Assembly: GCF_001865575.2 (NCBI RefSeq)
Contig: NZ_CP017563.2
Span: 620,001-684,000 of the forward strand
Direction of reading: 5' to 3'
DNA length: 64,000 nucleotides
Source: Paraburkholderia sprentiae WSM5005
GTDB taxonomy: Bacteria > Pseudomonadota > Gammaproteobacteria > Burkholderiales > Burkholderiaceae
Shown in pieces: positions 17,111-25,015 of the stretch. The stretch's first letter is position 1, and every line of letters starts with the position of its first letter. The translations under genes and the position numbers were made by a program. The notes beneath the pieces are model-generated. The model saw only the letters and a list, made by a program, of their open reading frames with translations. It did not search any database and had not been told where the DNA came from.

Positions 17111-17651
17111 AAACCTCGCTGGGTTGACGCGTCGTTAGAGGCCGAGCGTAAGACACGTCTTCACGACTTCTTGCGCTGACGCCGTTGCTCATCAGAATTT
17201 CGCGCCACGCAGAGGGCACTTGCGCGGGAGTCAGTTCGTTTATCGCTTCGGAGATGCAGACACGAGCGGCAATCGCCCATACGCCATCACGCTTTTCGAA
17301 GCGGTCGATATAGCGCCCCACCGCTAAGGTGTCCGGCTTGACGCGATTTTCTCCGAAGAAGAGCCAGTACGTCTCCCCGTGCGCTTCGTCGCCCTGCAAT
17401 TCGACGCTGTGATTGAAGACCATATGGTGGTGCGACAACTGATGCTCGATATGGTACGCAAAGGCCCAGTCGACGAATTCCTCTGCATTCCCGACGAATG
17501 CGCCGTGATCGTCGATTGCGTCAGGATGGTATGCCGACAGCGTCAACTCCCGGTCCATGCGGTCGACCCCGCGGCAGTACCGGTGCACGCATTCAAGTAT
17601 GTCCTGCTTATCCAACAGTGCTTCGACGCGCGTGCTCAACTCTTTGTTCAT
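17109..17651 (-). CDS. SnoaL-like/NTF2-fold protein
   Basis: A 180-residue protein of the SnoaL-like polyketide-cyclase/steroid-isomerase fold. DKQDILECVHRYCRGVDRMD, then DREL, YHPDA and DDHGAFVG, is the common N-terminus, followed by HHHMVFNHSVELQGD and YIDRFEKRDGVWAI. In this family the cone-shaped pocket holds a hydrophobic ring compound, with a conserved Tyr/Asp/His acid-base set. An isomerase or dehydratase role on a cyclic intermediate is plausible but unproven. Start ATG 17651. It ends at the strong terminator and follows the small membrane protein gene by 11 bases. Confidence 0.8.
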   Translation of the reverse strand: MNKELSTRVEALLDKQDILECVHRYCRGVDRMDRELTLSAYHPDAIDDHGAFVGNAEEFVDWAFAYHIEHQLSHHHMVFNHSVELQGDEAHGETYWLFFGENRVKPDTLAVGRYIDRFEKRDGVWAIAARVCISEAINELTPAQVPSAWREILMSNGVSARSREDVSYARPLTTRQPSEV

Positions 17652-17662
17652 GGCTTCTACCG

Positions 17663-17977
17663 TTAGATAGTCATGGCGACGAAAAAGACCACCGCACCGA
17701 TCACGGCACCCACGAAGCAGTAACCCTCGCCTGTCGACAAATCGGCTTCCTGCGCTCGCGCGCGGCTCGCAACCGCACATCCGATGATGCCCGCCAATGC
17801 CGTCGCCCCAAGCACCGCAAACATCATCACGACGTCGAAGAGTGCCGACCGGCCTAGCTCTTCCATGCGCAGATCGCGTTGCAGCAGCCAAACCGCCGCT
17901 GCGGAAATCGACAGCAGTATGAGCGGGAGCCATACTCGACGCGCTTCTCGAGCGCTCTCGCGAGTCAGTGTTTTCAT
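17663..17977 (-). CDS. Small three-helix membrane protein
   Basis: A 104-residue hydrophobic protein with three predicted membrane segments: VWLPLILLSISAAAVWLL, then DVVMMFAVLGATALAGIIG, then FVGAVIGAVVFFVAM. I recognise no family. ATG 17977 is preceded by GGAGGGC and overlaps the stop of the preceding small gene (ATGA). Its position between a small soluble protein and a SnoaL-like protein suggests a co-translated trio, perhaps a membrane anchor. Confidence 0.65.
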   Translation of the reverse strand: MKTLTRESAREARRVWLPLILLSISAAAVWLLQRDLRMEELGRSALFDVVMMFAVLGATALAGIIGCAVASRARAQEADLSTGEGYCFVGAVIGAVVFFVAMTI

Positions 17978-18171
17978 CGCGCCCGGCCCTCCGTGCGCAT
18001 CTTGCCGAGAGTACGAGGGCCCATCGCACAGAGCACGCGCGCCGCCCAATTCGATTGTTTTGCGCGAGCCGATTCGTCCGGCGAGGGCGTGCCATTTTCA
18101 GCGCGCTGGCGACGATGGTCGAACGTATAGTCCGCAAGAGGACCACGTAAATCGCTGTCGAGAAAGTACAT
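17974..18171 (-). CDS. Small hydrophilic hypothetical protein
   Basis: A 65-residue charged protein (MYFLDSDLRGPLADYTFDHR at the start). Support comes from GGAGAC eight bases before ATG 18171 and a four-base ATGA overlap with the next gene. I do not recognise a family, and it has no cysteines arranged as a metal site. A spurious frame remains possible. Confidence 0.5.
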   Translation of the reverse strand: MYFLDSDLRGPLADYTFDHRRQRAENGTPSPDESARAKQSNWAARVLCAMGPRTLGKMRTEGRAR

Positions 18172-18258
18172 CGCATGTCTCCGATCAGGCTTATGCCTCT
18201 CGGGCGCTTGCACGGCGCCTCTAGATGGACATCGTAGGCGATGGAAAATGGATATGCA

Positions 18259-18269
18259 ACAAGTCGTTC
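18259..18269 (-). promoter_or_regulatory. Half-conserved GAAC operator (GAACGACTTGT)
   Basis: On the minus strand, TTGAACGAC is the same left half as the site before the GntR gene, but the right half is degenerate. It lies about 90 bases before the start at 18171, so it may control the small-protein/SnoaL unit. Weak evidence. Confidence 0.25.
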
Positions 18270-18331
18270 AATTAAGGGCGTCGGTGTTTTCACTACCCGA
18301 CCAGGCATGGACTGACGTGCATGCGCGAGCG

Positions 18332-18365
18332 CCCGTTAGCACACACGGACATGCGTGCTAACGGG
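18332..18365. terminator. Hairpin after SDR gene
   Basis: CCCGTTAGCAC (18332-18342) pairs with GTGCTAACGGG (18355-18365) over a 12-base loop. It lies 90 bases beyond the stop of the leftward SDR at 18455. There is no clear U-tract, so termination is probable rather than certain. Confidence 0.5.
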
Positions 18366-18454
18366 TCGGCCATCAATCGAGGAAAGTAAAACGAAGCGCT
18401 AAAGCCGCGCTCCGGATGCAGCTTGGCGATTCGAAAATGACATGCCGACGAGCA

Positions 18455-19240
18455 TCAGGAGACCTGGAAGCCACCGTCGACAGCGAGCAGCTGACCGGTG
18501 ACATAGTCCGATGCCGGCGACGCGAAAAACAACACCGCTCTCGCGATGTCGGAGGCAACGCCGATGCGCCCCAGCGGCATGCGGCCAGGCTGGGTAATCG
18601 GCCCGTGGGCCTGATGAACCTTCGTCGATGCAGCCGCGCCCTCGGTTGCCACGCCGCCGGGCAGCACTGCGTTCACGCGAATTCCGTCGGCTGCGAATTC
18701 TAGCGCCGCCACCTTGGTGAGGTTGTTCACGCCCGCCTTCGATGCGCCGTAGTCTCCGTTATCGAAAATCACCGGCTGCAGCGAAGCCACCGACGAAATA
18801 TTGATAATGGAACCGCCGTTTTTGGCACCTTGCATTCGCTTGATCGCTTCACGCATGCAGAGGAAGGTGCCGCGCAGGTTGACGCCGAGCACTTTGTCCC
18901 ACTTCTCTGCCGACGTCTCGACGAATTGCGTCTTCGGATAGATACCTGCGTTGTTCACGAGAATATCGAGGCGCCCGAGCTTCGCCTGCACCGTTTCGTA
19001 CATCGCAAGAATCGACGATTCATCGCCGATGTCCACTTTGACCGCGATAGCCCTACCGGACGCGCTTTCGATCTGTTTGACCGTCTGCTGCGCCGCTTCC
19101 TCGTTCAGGTCCGCCGCGACCACCGCCGCGCCGGCCGACGCGAGCAGCAGAGCCGTCTCACGGCCGATGCCAGAGCCTGCCCCTGTCACCACCGCCACTT
19201 TCTGATCGAGGTTGAATAGACTTGCCACATTCGTGCTCAC
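18455..19240 (-). CDS. Short-chain dehydrogenase/reductase
   Basis: A 261-residue classical SDR: TGAGSGIG cofactor motif, NNAGIY, INISSVAS and YGASK catalytic residues, ending in VDGGFQVS. The segment with GPIT and GRMPLGRIG resembles the SDR pair at 30.1-31.8 kb, so the three are paralogues. It probably oxidises a secondary alcohol with NAD(P). The GTG start at 19240 lies behind GGAGGAGC. It is a single-gene unit with the GAAC-type operator at 19281-19291. Confidence 0.9.
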   Translation of the reverse strand: MSTNVASLFNLDQKVAVVTGAGSGIGRETALLLASAGAAVVAADLNEEAAQQTVKQIESASGRAIAVKVDIGDESSILAMYETVQAKLGRLDILVNNAGIYPKTQFVETSAEKWDKVLGVNLRGTFLCMREAIKRMQGAKNGGSIINISSVASLQPVIFDNGDYGASKAGVNNLTKVAALEFAADGIRVNAVLPGGVATEGAAASTKVHQAHGPITQPGRMPLGRIGVASDIARAVLFFASPASDYVTGQLLAVDGGFQVS

Positions 19241-19280
19241 TGCTCCTCCTTTGGCTCGCCGCGCGAGCGGGTTATTTTCT

Positions 19281-19291
19281 GAACGTCATTC
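19281..19291. promoter_or_regulatory. Putative operator GAACGTCATTC before SDR
   Basis: This site lies 41 bases before the GTG start at 19240. Core and 3' flank (GAACGTCATTCGCA) are identical to the thiolase promoter site at 13996. Confidence 0.5.
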
Positions 19292-19391
19292 GCAAAGATA
19301 AACACACCACCTCAGAGTGTCAAGGTGAATGGGAAACGAATGACGATAGGAGCAGCGTGAACGAAGCTGTGGAGCGGTGTGACTGTGCTTG

Positions 19392-20291
19392 TCAGCCCGC
19401 CGTCGGCGATGCGATGTCGCGCATGATGTCGAGCATCGAGCGGTGGTAGGGCTTGTGAGGCCTATCCGCCCACACCAGCGACACTTCGGTTTCGCCTGAA
19501 GCCGGCACATCCTCGATGTCCACGAAGGCGACGCCCTCCACGGGCAGGTATCGCGCCGAGTCCAGCATCAGACCGATGCCCAGTTCATGAGACACGAGGT
19601 TGAGCATCGTGTAGGGATGGCGGGCTTGCTGGGTCACCCGCGGCGATAGCCCCGCCTCACGGCGCGCTGTCTCGAACGCAGCGAATAGCGGCTGCGACAT
19701 TTGCTGAGGGAACATGATGAGCGGATATCGCGCGAGATCCGCGATGCGAATCGAGGGCTGCGTCGCCACGGGCCACTTCGCTGGAACGGCGGCCACCACA
19801 CGCAGACGCTCGATGACCACGCTTTCCAAACCTGACACGTCCGCCGAGCTGGTGACTACCACGCCCAGGTCGATGCTGCCATTTTTCACGCTGGCGACGG
19901 TCAAGGCACTGCCGCGCTCGATCAACCGGACGTCGACGCCCGGCCATTGCTTGCGAAGCCCCTGAATGGCTAGCGGCATGATTCGCAACGCACACATCGG
20001 CACGAACGCTACGCTCAGGCTCGCCAGTTCGTCGGCGGCTTGCCGCACGCGCCGCTCGGCCAGCTCCGCTTGCGCGATCAGCGGCTTCGCCTCCGCAAGT
20101 AACGCGGCTCCGGCGGGTGTGAGCGAAACGCCTCGCGGTGTACGTTCGAGCAGCTTGATGCCAAGCTGCTCCTCCAGCCGCATGATCGACTGGCTGAGCG
20201 GCGGCTGCGCCATGCCCAGGCGCGCAGCCGCACGGCCAAAGTGCTGGGTCTCCGCGACCGCGACGAAGTGTCTGAGATGCCGCAATTCCAT
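19392..20291 (-). CDS. LysR-family transcriptional regulator
   Basis: A 299-residue LysR protein. The winged helix is MELRHLRHFVAVAETQHFGR with RAAARLGMAQPPLSQSIMRL, as in the BenM/CatM-like branch (PPLS). The effector domain starts near residue 90. Start ATG 20291 matches the family N-terminus; longer in-frame versions run into the divergent promoter. It is divergent from a second LysR gene with 174 bases between. It may control the SDR at 18455 or the genes to the right; no direct evidence. Confidence 0.88.
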   Translation of the reverse strand: MELRHLRHFVAVAETQHFGRAAARLGMAQPPLSQSIMRLEEQLGIKLLERTPRGVSLTPAGAALLAEAKPLIAQAELAERRVRQAADELASLSVAFVPMCALRIMPLAIQGLRKQWPGVDVRLIERGSALTVASVKNGSIDLGVVVTSSADVSGLESVVIERLRVVAAVPAKWPVATQPSIRIADLARYPLIMFPQQMSQPLFAAFETARREAGLSPRVTQQARHPYTMLNLVSHELGIGLMLDSARYLPVEGVAFVDIEDVPASGETEVSLVWADRPHKPYHRSMLDIMRDIASPTAG

Positions 20292-20308
20292 GACGTGATA
20301 TGGCTTTG

Positions 20309-20383
20309 ATATCGGGTGCCGCCAGCATATCGCCTTTGTCCCGCTGCGGTGCACCGCGGACGAACCCTGGTCATATCGGGTGC
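20309..20383. repeat. Direct repeat ATATCGGGTGC in the LysR-LysR control region
   Basis: Two exact 11-base copies of ATATCGGGTGC at 20309-20319 and 20373-20383, 64 bases apart (about six helix turns), between two divergent LysR genes. They are probably binding sites for one of the two regulators. Confidence 0.4.
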
Positions 20384-20465
20384 GCACTGTCTTGACGTCC
20401 AACACCGTTCAACATAGCTTTTGGAATGTGGTTCTAGAATGCGAACAACGACCGAGGCGGTGACG

Positions 20466-21446
20466 ATGCCCGAAATCCCAAACCTGCAGCCTTTCGTTCA
20501 GGCCGTCCGTTGCGGCAGCTTCATCGCCGCAGCCACCCGGCTCCAGGTCACACCGCCTGCCGTAAGCAAGAGCATTGCCGCGCTGGAGCGTGAACTGGGC
20601 GTGCGTCTTTTCAACCGGACCACCCGCAAGCTCAGTCTCACGAGCGAGGGGCGGCAGTTCTTTGAACGCGTGGCGCCGTTGTTAATTCAACTGGACGAAG
20701 CGGTCACGGATGTGCGGCGCAGCCCCGAGCATCCTGAGGGATTGATCAAAGTTTCGGTGACGCCCACGTTCGGAAGGCATTGTCTGACTCCGGTGATCGC
20801 GGAGTTTCTTCAACGCTACCCACTCGTCGAAATCGACATCAACTACGACGAAACTGCGCCAAGCCTGGTCAATGACGGTGTCGACGTCAGCATCCAGCAT
20901 GCGCGGGGACGCGGGACCAACCATGTCTGCCGTCCGCTGTGTGACTACCCTATCGTACTGGTCGCGAGCCGGGACTACCTCGGACGCAAGGGCGTGCCGC
21001 AATCACCGGATGAACTAGCGGAACACGACTTCGTCGGCATCCGGACGCCTTTTGGACTCGCAGCGCTTCATCTCGAACGCTTGCCCGGAGGAACACGAAA
21101 AGGAGCCGCGCGCAGGGAAAAAACGTTCATTCATCATCCCCGCGGCCGTCTCACCGTGGCGGGTCAGCCGGATGTCAGCCTCATCGCCGCGATCCGCGGC
21201 GCCGGCATCGCGCCGTCCTCGGTGCCTGCGGTGCTGCCGTATCTGCATTCGGGAGCACTCAAGATCGTCCTTCCCGAATACAGGGTGCGCGCAGACGAGG
21301 GGGACGGTGTGGGGCCACGCATTTACGTGCACTACCCGCACCGCCAGTATCTGCCCGCGAAAGTCAGGGTTTTCGTCGACTATCTCCTTGAACGCCTTCG
21401 GACAACCGATATCGGCAAAGCGGAACTCGACCAATATTCGGCCTGA
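20466..21446 (+). CDS. LysR-family transcriptional regulator
   Basis: A 326-residue LysR protein of the DsdC/AaeR-like branch: LQPFVQAVRCGSFIAAATRL and TPPAVSKSIAALERELGVRL, followed by the substrate-binding-fold effector domain (VTPTFGRHCLTPVIAEF). ATG 20466 fits the family start, though ATG 20439 is also in frame. It ends 14 bases before the convergent GlxA-type gene. Its target is not evident. Confidence 0.88.
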   Translation: MPEIPNLQPFVQAVRCGSFIAAATRLQVTPPAVSKSIAALERELGVRLFNRTTRKLSLTSEGRQFFERVAPLLIQLDEAVTDVRRSPEHPEGLIKVSVTPTFGRHCLTPVIAEFLQRYPLVEIDINYDETAPSLVNDGVDVSIQHARGRGTNHVCRPLCDYPIVLVASRDYLGRKGVPQSPDELAEHDFVGIRTPFGLAALHLERLPGGTRKGAARREKTFIHHPRGRLTVAGQPDVSLIAAIRGAGIAPSSVPAVLPYLHSGALKIVLPEYRVRADEGDGVGPRIYVHYPHRQYLPAKVRVFVDYLLERLRTTDIGKAELDQYSA

Positions 21447-21459
21447 ACCCTGGCCGCCT

Positions 21460-22434
21460 TCATTCGCGGTCCGTGCTACGCCGCCGATACGCGGAAGGAC
21501 TTGTCGAAACGTGCTTATGGAAGATGTTGCGAAATGCGCGCACGTCCGAATAGCCGACCATCACGGCGATCTGCTCGACGGATATCTGCGTGTTGCGCAA
21601 CATTCGCTTGGCAGACTCGATGCGCAGTGAACTCGCATAGGCACGCGGCGTCACGCCCAGGCTCCGAGTAAAGCGCCGCAGCAACGTGGCGTGACTGACG
21701 GCGAGGAGGTCCGCCAGCGCGCTGATCTTGAAGTCTTGGGCAAAGCGCTGAGCGAGCCAGAATTGCGCGCTGCTCACGAGCGGATCGTCGCTCGTCAGGC
21801 GGCCTTCCTCGCGCTCGCCGTCCGTTCCTGTCGTCGATGCGAGCCATTGAGCAGTATGCGGAGATATTGCACGATCGACGAGGCGGGCCACGAGTTGCCA
21901 CTCGCTTGCGGGCACGCTGCAAGTGTGTACGCCGTCGTGCTCGGCGATCGTGGCGCCAGGGTCCACGCGCACCTTTGGAAAGCGCGACCGGAACAGGCTT
22001 CTGAGCACTCGCGGGACTGCCGCTGGGCCGCCGTCGAGCAGCCCCGCCTGCGCGAGCAGCGCTCCTCCCGTGCCGCTCGCGGCCAACACCGCTCCCCGCG
22101 CACGCTGCCAGCGCAACCACTCCGTCACGGGCTCGGCGTGGTCGAGGAGCGTTGCGAGTGCCTCTTCGCTGGCCACGGCGAAAGCCGGTACATAAACGAT
22201 GCGGTACTCCGTATCGCCCAGCAGGTTCCCGTCACTCTCCATCCTTCGCTCGCCGGCGAACTCCAGGCTGTTTCCGTTGGCGCCCAGAAGGCGTACCTGG
22301 GTCTTCATCGTGTGCCGGTACGGGGGCGCGAACTGGGTGAATATGTGTCGTGCAATCAGCGCGAATCCGTCTACCAGCGCGCCGACGCTCGACAGATAAC
22401 TGCCTGGCAGCACGAGTGCGGCAACGTCCTTCAC
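21460..22434 (-). CDS. GlxA-family (DJ-1/PfpI plus AraC) regulator
   Basis: A 324-residue protein. An N-terminal DJ-1/PfpI-like class I amidotransferase fold (VAALVLPGSYLSSVGALVDG, AASGTGGALLAQAGLLDG) is followed by two AraC helix-turn-helix motifs (FKISALADLLAVSHATLLRR; SVEQIAVMVGYSDVRAFRNI). The usual nucleophile cysteine of the elbow is replaced (SGTGG), as in other GlxA sensors. The start is GTG. It is divergent from the operon beginning at 22615 and may control it. Confidence 0.85.
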   Translation of the reverse strand: MKDVAALVLPGSYLSSVGALVDGFALIARHIFTQFAPPYRHTMKTQVRLLGANGNSLEFAGERRMESDGNLLGDTEYRIVYVPAFAVASEEALATLLDHAEPVTEWLRWQRARGAVLAASGTGGALLAQAGLLDGGPAAVPRVLRSLFRSRFPKVRVDPGATIAEHDGVHTCSVPASEWQLVARLVDRAISPHTAQWLASTTGTDGEREEGRLTSDDPLVSSAQFWLAQRFAQDFKISALADLLAVSHATLLRRFTRSLGVTPRAYASSLRIESAKRMLRNTQISVEQIAVMVGYSDVRAFRNIFHKHVSTSPSAYRRRSTDRE

Positions 22435-22614
22435 TGGCTCGGCCGGGGCGGTGGGCTTGCGAATTTCGATCCCCCAATATGCAGATTTTGATCCTCTTTC
22501 GCCGCGATGTTAGCACGCATGATCGTCGGTATCGCCGGCGACAAGAACGGCGGGGAACGCGGAGTCGCATCCGCTATCAATAGCCGCGCCGCCGCGGTTA
22601 AACAGGAGACACAA

Positions 22615-23043
22615 GTGAAGAGCCTCGAAGAAAAGCTTGCCTATGGCTTAAAGGTATTCGGCGAAATCATGGGTGAAGACAAGGCAGCGGGCTTACGTGC
22701 CGCAAGCGAGTCCACCGGCTTCGGATCCGACATTTCACGCCTTGCCATCAACTACGCGTTCGCCGATGTATGGGGCGACGACAAACTCGAGCGCAAGCAG
22801 CGCAGCCTCGTGACGCTGGGCATTCTCATCGCCAGCCGGCAGACGCTCGAACTGAAGAACCACGTCCGCATTGCCGTGCGCAACGGTCTGAGCGCACGCG
22901 AGCTCGAAGGCGTGCTGATTCAGGCGCTTCCGTATGCAGGCTTCCCAGCCGTCGCCTCCGCTACCACGGCTGTTCTCGAGACGCTACGGGAGTTGGGCAT
23001 CGATACCACGACCCGCACCTCGGAAGAACGCGGATTGCTGTGA
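22615..23043 (+). CDS. Carboxymuconolactone-decarboxylase-family protein
   Basis: A 142-residue all-helical CMD/AhpD-fold protein. RSLVTLGILIASRQTLELKN with HVRIAVRNGLS and EGVLIQALPYAGFP are the family core. No CxxC is present, so it is of the gamma-carboxymuconolactone-decarboxylase type rather than a peroxidase. The GTG start at 22615 follows AGGAGACAC; the frame is open further upstream without a ribosome site. It heads an operon with a 2OG dioxygenase, a hydrolase and a ligase. It may decarboxylate a lactone or beta-keto acid. Confidence 0.8.
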   Translation: MKSLEEKLAYGLKVFGEIMGEDKAAGLRAASESTGFGSDISRLAINYAFADVWGDDKLERKQRSLVTLGILIASRQTLELKNHVRIAVRNGLSARELEGVLIQALPYAGFPAVASATTAVLETLRELGIDTTTRTSEERGLL

Positions 23044-23083
23044 GGCGCCATCGAAAGCGCCCCGCGATGAAAGGAGACAAGTG

Positions 23084-24067
23084 ATGAGCACACCAAGCGT
23101 GGATATCGTGCCGACGATGCGCGAGTTCAACGTTTCGAACGACCTGCTCGGCGATCACGCCGCGCTGCAAGAACGCTGGAACGAAGACGGCTACCTGTTC
23201 TTTCGCGACGTTCTCGAGCACGAGCCGCTGGAGCGCATGCGCGCTCTGCTAGTCGATCATCTCGACCGCAACGGCTTCGTTGACCGCAACGACCGAGACG
23301 TGCGATGGACTGGCAAGGATCGCGAAAATTTCAGCTTCTTTCCCGTGAAGGCGATGAACGAGCAGCGTGCCGCACGCACCGTGATGGAAGACCCCGCGGT
23401 TCGTGCATTCTTTCAGCGGCTCTTCGGCGTACCGCTTTATTGGGTACCCTTCACCGAATACCGCACGTCGCCGCCCGCTATCGACAAAAGCCGCACCCGC
23501 TTCGACTTCATTCATGAAGATGCGATCTACAGCGACCGCCTCGATTTCATCATCTGCTGGATTCCGCTCAGCGATATCGATGCGCAAGTCGGCGGACTGG
23601 CCGTGGCGGAAGGATTGCATAAGCTTGCGTGCCTGCACAGGAAGGACGGCGACAAGATCGTTCCCATCGATCTCGCGAGCGTGCCCGAAGACGCATGGCG
23701 CCGCACGAATTACCGCTTGGGCGATGTCCTGTTGATGAGCCGACGCACGCCGCACTCCGGTCTCAGCAATCACTCTGACCGTTTTCGTCTGTCGCTCGAC
23801 ACGCGCATCCTGCCGCACGGCGGAACGTTCCCGTTTGAGCCCCGCCTGCCCTATGTGGGCACGCTGACGTCGATCGCATCGGACCAGATCGTCGTGCGCG
23901 ACGCGCAGGGCGAACATGTGTTGCGACTCGACGACACGAGTTATCTGCGCGGCCTCCAAGGCAACCGCCTACGCGGAGACGAAATTGCCGGGGTTTATCA
24001 GCCGGGATCCGAGGTGATCGTTGCACATGAAGGCGGCCTCGTTCAAACGCTGCGCCCGCAGCATTGA
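23084..24067 (+). CDS. Phytanoyl-CoA dioxygenase-family Fe(II)/2-oxoglutarate oxygenase
   Basis: A 327-residue PhyH-like oxygenase. FIHEDAIY gives the iron-binding H-x-D, and TPHSGLSNHSDRFRLSLDTR gives the distal His and the 2-oxoglutarate-binding Arg. ERWNEDGYLFFRDVL is the usual N-terminus. It should hydroxylate an unactivated carbon with O2 and 2-oxoglutarate, which allows attack on a branched or alicyclic compound without a P450. Start ATG 23084 lies behind AAGGAG. Confidence 0.88.
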   Translation: MSTPSVDIVPTMREFNVSNDLLGDHAALQERWNEDGYLFFRDVLEHEPLERMRALLVDHLDRNGFVDRNDRDVRWTGKDRENFSFFPVKAMNEQRAARTVMEDPAVRAFFQRLFGVPLYWVPFTEYRTSPPAIDKSRTRFDFIHEDAIYSDRLDFIICWIPLSDIDAQVGGLAVAEGLHKLACLHRKDGDKIVPIDLASVPEDAWRRTNYRLGDVLLMSRRTPHSGLSNHSDRFRLSLDTRILPHGGTFPFEPRLPYVGTLTSIASDQIVVRDAQGEHVLRLDDTSYLRGLQGNRLRGDEIAGVYQPGSEVIVAHEGGLVQTLRPQH

Positions 24068-24084
24068 TCGTCGTGTCAGGCGCA

Positions 24085-24102
24085 AAGACGAAGCTTCGTC
24101 TT
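24085..24102. repeat. Perfect 18-base palindrome
   Basis: AAGACGAAG/CTTCGTCTT forms a self-complementary sequence in the 99-base gap between the dioxygenase and hydrolase genes. It may be a short terminator or attenuator (AAGACG stem, AAGCTT loop) or a dimeric protein site. Confidence 0.4.
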
Positions 24103-24166
24103 CATCGTACTCGCATAGCTGGTCTGTGGACCGCGTGCGCAAGCCTCAGGTAATGGAACATCCGCA

Positions 24167-25015
24167 ATGAATGACCGTGTCCCTTCATGGTTCGACCACG
24201 CCCTGGCCGAGCCGCGTCGATCTCACTTCACCGAAGGCCGCGGGGTCACTGTCCATTATGTCTCGTGGAACGCCGCCGACACCGGTAAGCCGCCACTTGT
24301 CTTCGCACACGGTTTTCTCGGGCACACGCACTGGTGGGACTTCATTGCACCCTTCTTCACCGATCGCTTTCGCGTCTTTGCTCTGGATTTCAGCGGCATG
24401 GGCGACAGCGCGTACAGGCAGGAATACAGCGCCGACGTTTTCGTGCGCGACCTCGTCGCTGTCGTGGATGCAATCGGCTCTGGACCGTGCGTCGGGGTGG
24501 GCCACAGTTTCGGCGGATCGCGTCTGCTCCAGGCGTGCGCGACCTTTCCCGACCGTCTCTCGCATGCAGTCGTGCTCGATTCGTATTTCATGCTACGCGG
24601 CGAAACCTTGCCCGTGGTGGAACGACGCCCGCCGCCCCGTCCCTATCCGGACTGGCATACCGCAGTCAGTCGCTTTCGACTCATCCCGGAACAAGATTGC
24701 GAGCCGTGGCTGCTCGAGCATCTCGCGCAGACCTCACTTCGCCAAACCGCCGACGGCTGGGTATGGCGCTTCGACCCAAAGTTGCGCAATCTCCAGCCGG
24801 TCGAAGGCGAAGAAGACCTGCTGAGCCGCATCGCGGTTCCCGTCAGCTACGTTCACGCCGAGTGCAGCAGCGTCGTCAGCGCCGATCGCGCGCGCCGCAT
24901 CGTAGCCGCGATTCCCGGCGCGAAGGGTCCGATCACGATGCCACGCGCCGGCCATCACATGATGCTCGACCAGCCACTTGCGCTGGTGAGTCTCTTGCGA
25001 GCCTTGTTAGCATGA
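24167..25015 (+). CDS. Alpha/beta-fold hydrolase
   Basis: A 282-residue hydrolase with oxyanion motif HGFLGHTHWWD, nucleophile elbow GHSFGGSR (Ser) and C-terminal His in AGHHMM. This class includes C-C bond hydrolases, esterases and lactonases. The CMD and PhyH neighbours suggest lactone or ester opening before CoA activation. Its stop overlaps the ligase start (ATGA), so the product is likely the ligase substrate. Confidence 0.88.
   Translation: MNDRVPSWFDHALAEPRRSHFTEGRGVTVHYVSWNAADTGKPPLVFAHGFLGHTHWWDFIAPFFTDRFRVFALDFSGMGDSAYRQEYSADVFVRDLVAVVDAIGSGPCVGVGHSFGGSRLLQACATFPDRLSHAVVLDSYFMLRGETLPVVERRPPPRPYPDWHTAVSRFRLIPEQDCEPWLLEHLAQTSLRQTADGWVWRFDPKLRNLQPVEGEEDLLSRIAVPVSYVHAECSSVVSADRARRIVAAIPGAKGPITMPRAGHHMMLDQPLALVSLLRALLA

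Noticed and set aside
17109..18308. A 399-codon leftward open frame that extends the SnoaL-like gene upstream through the membrane-protein gene
   Set aside because: Only the last 180 codons resemble a protein family. The upstream part is Arg/Ser-rich without motifs and overlaps two better supported small genes with ribosome sites.
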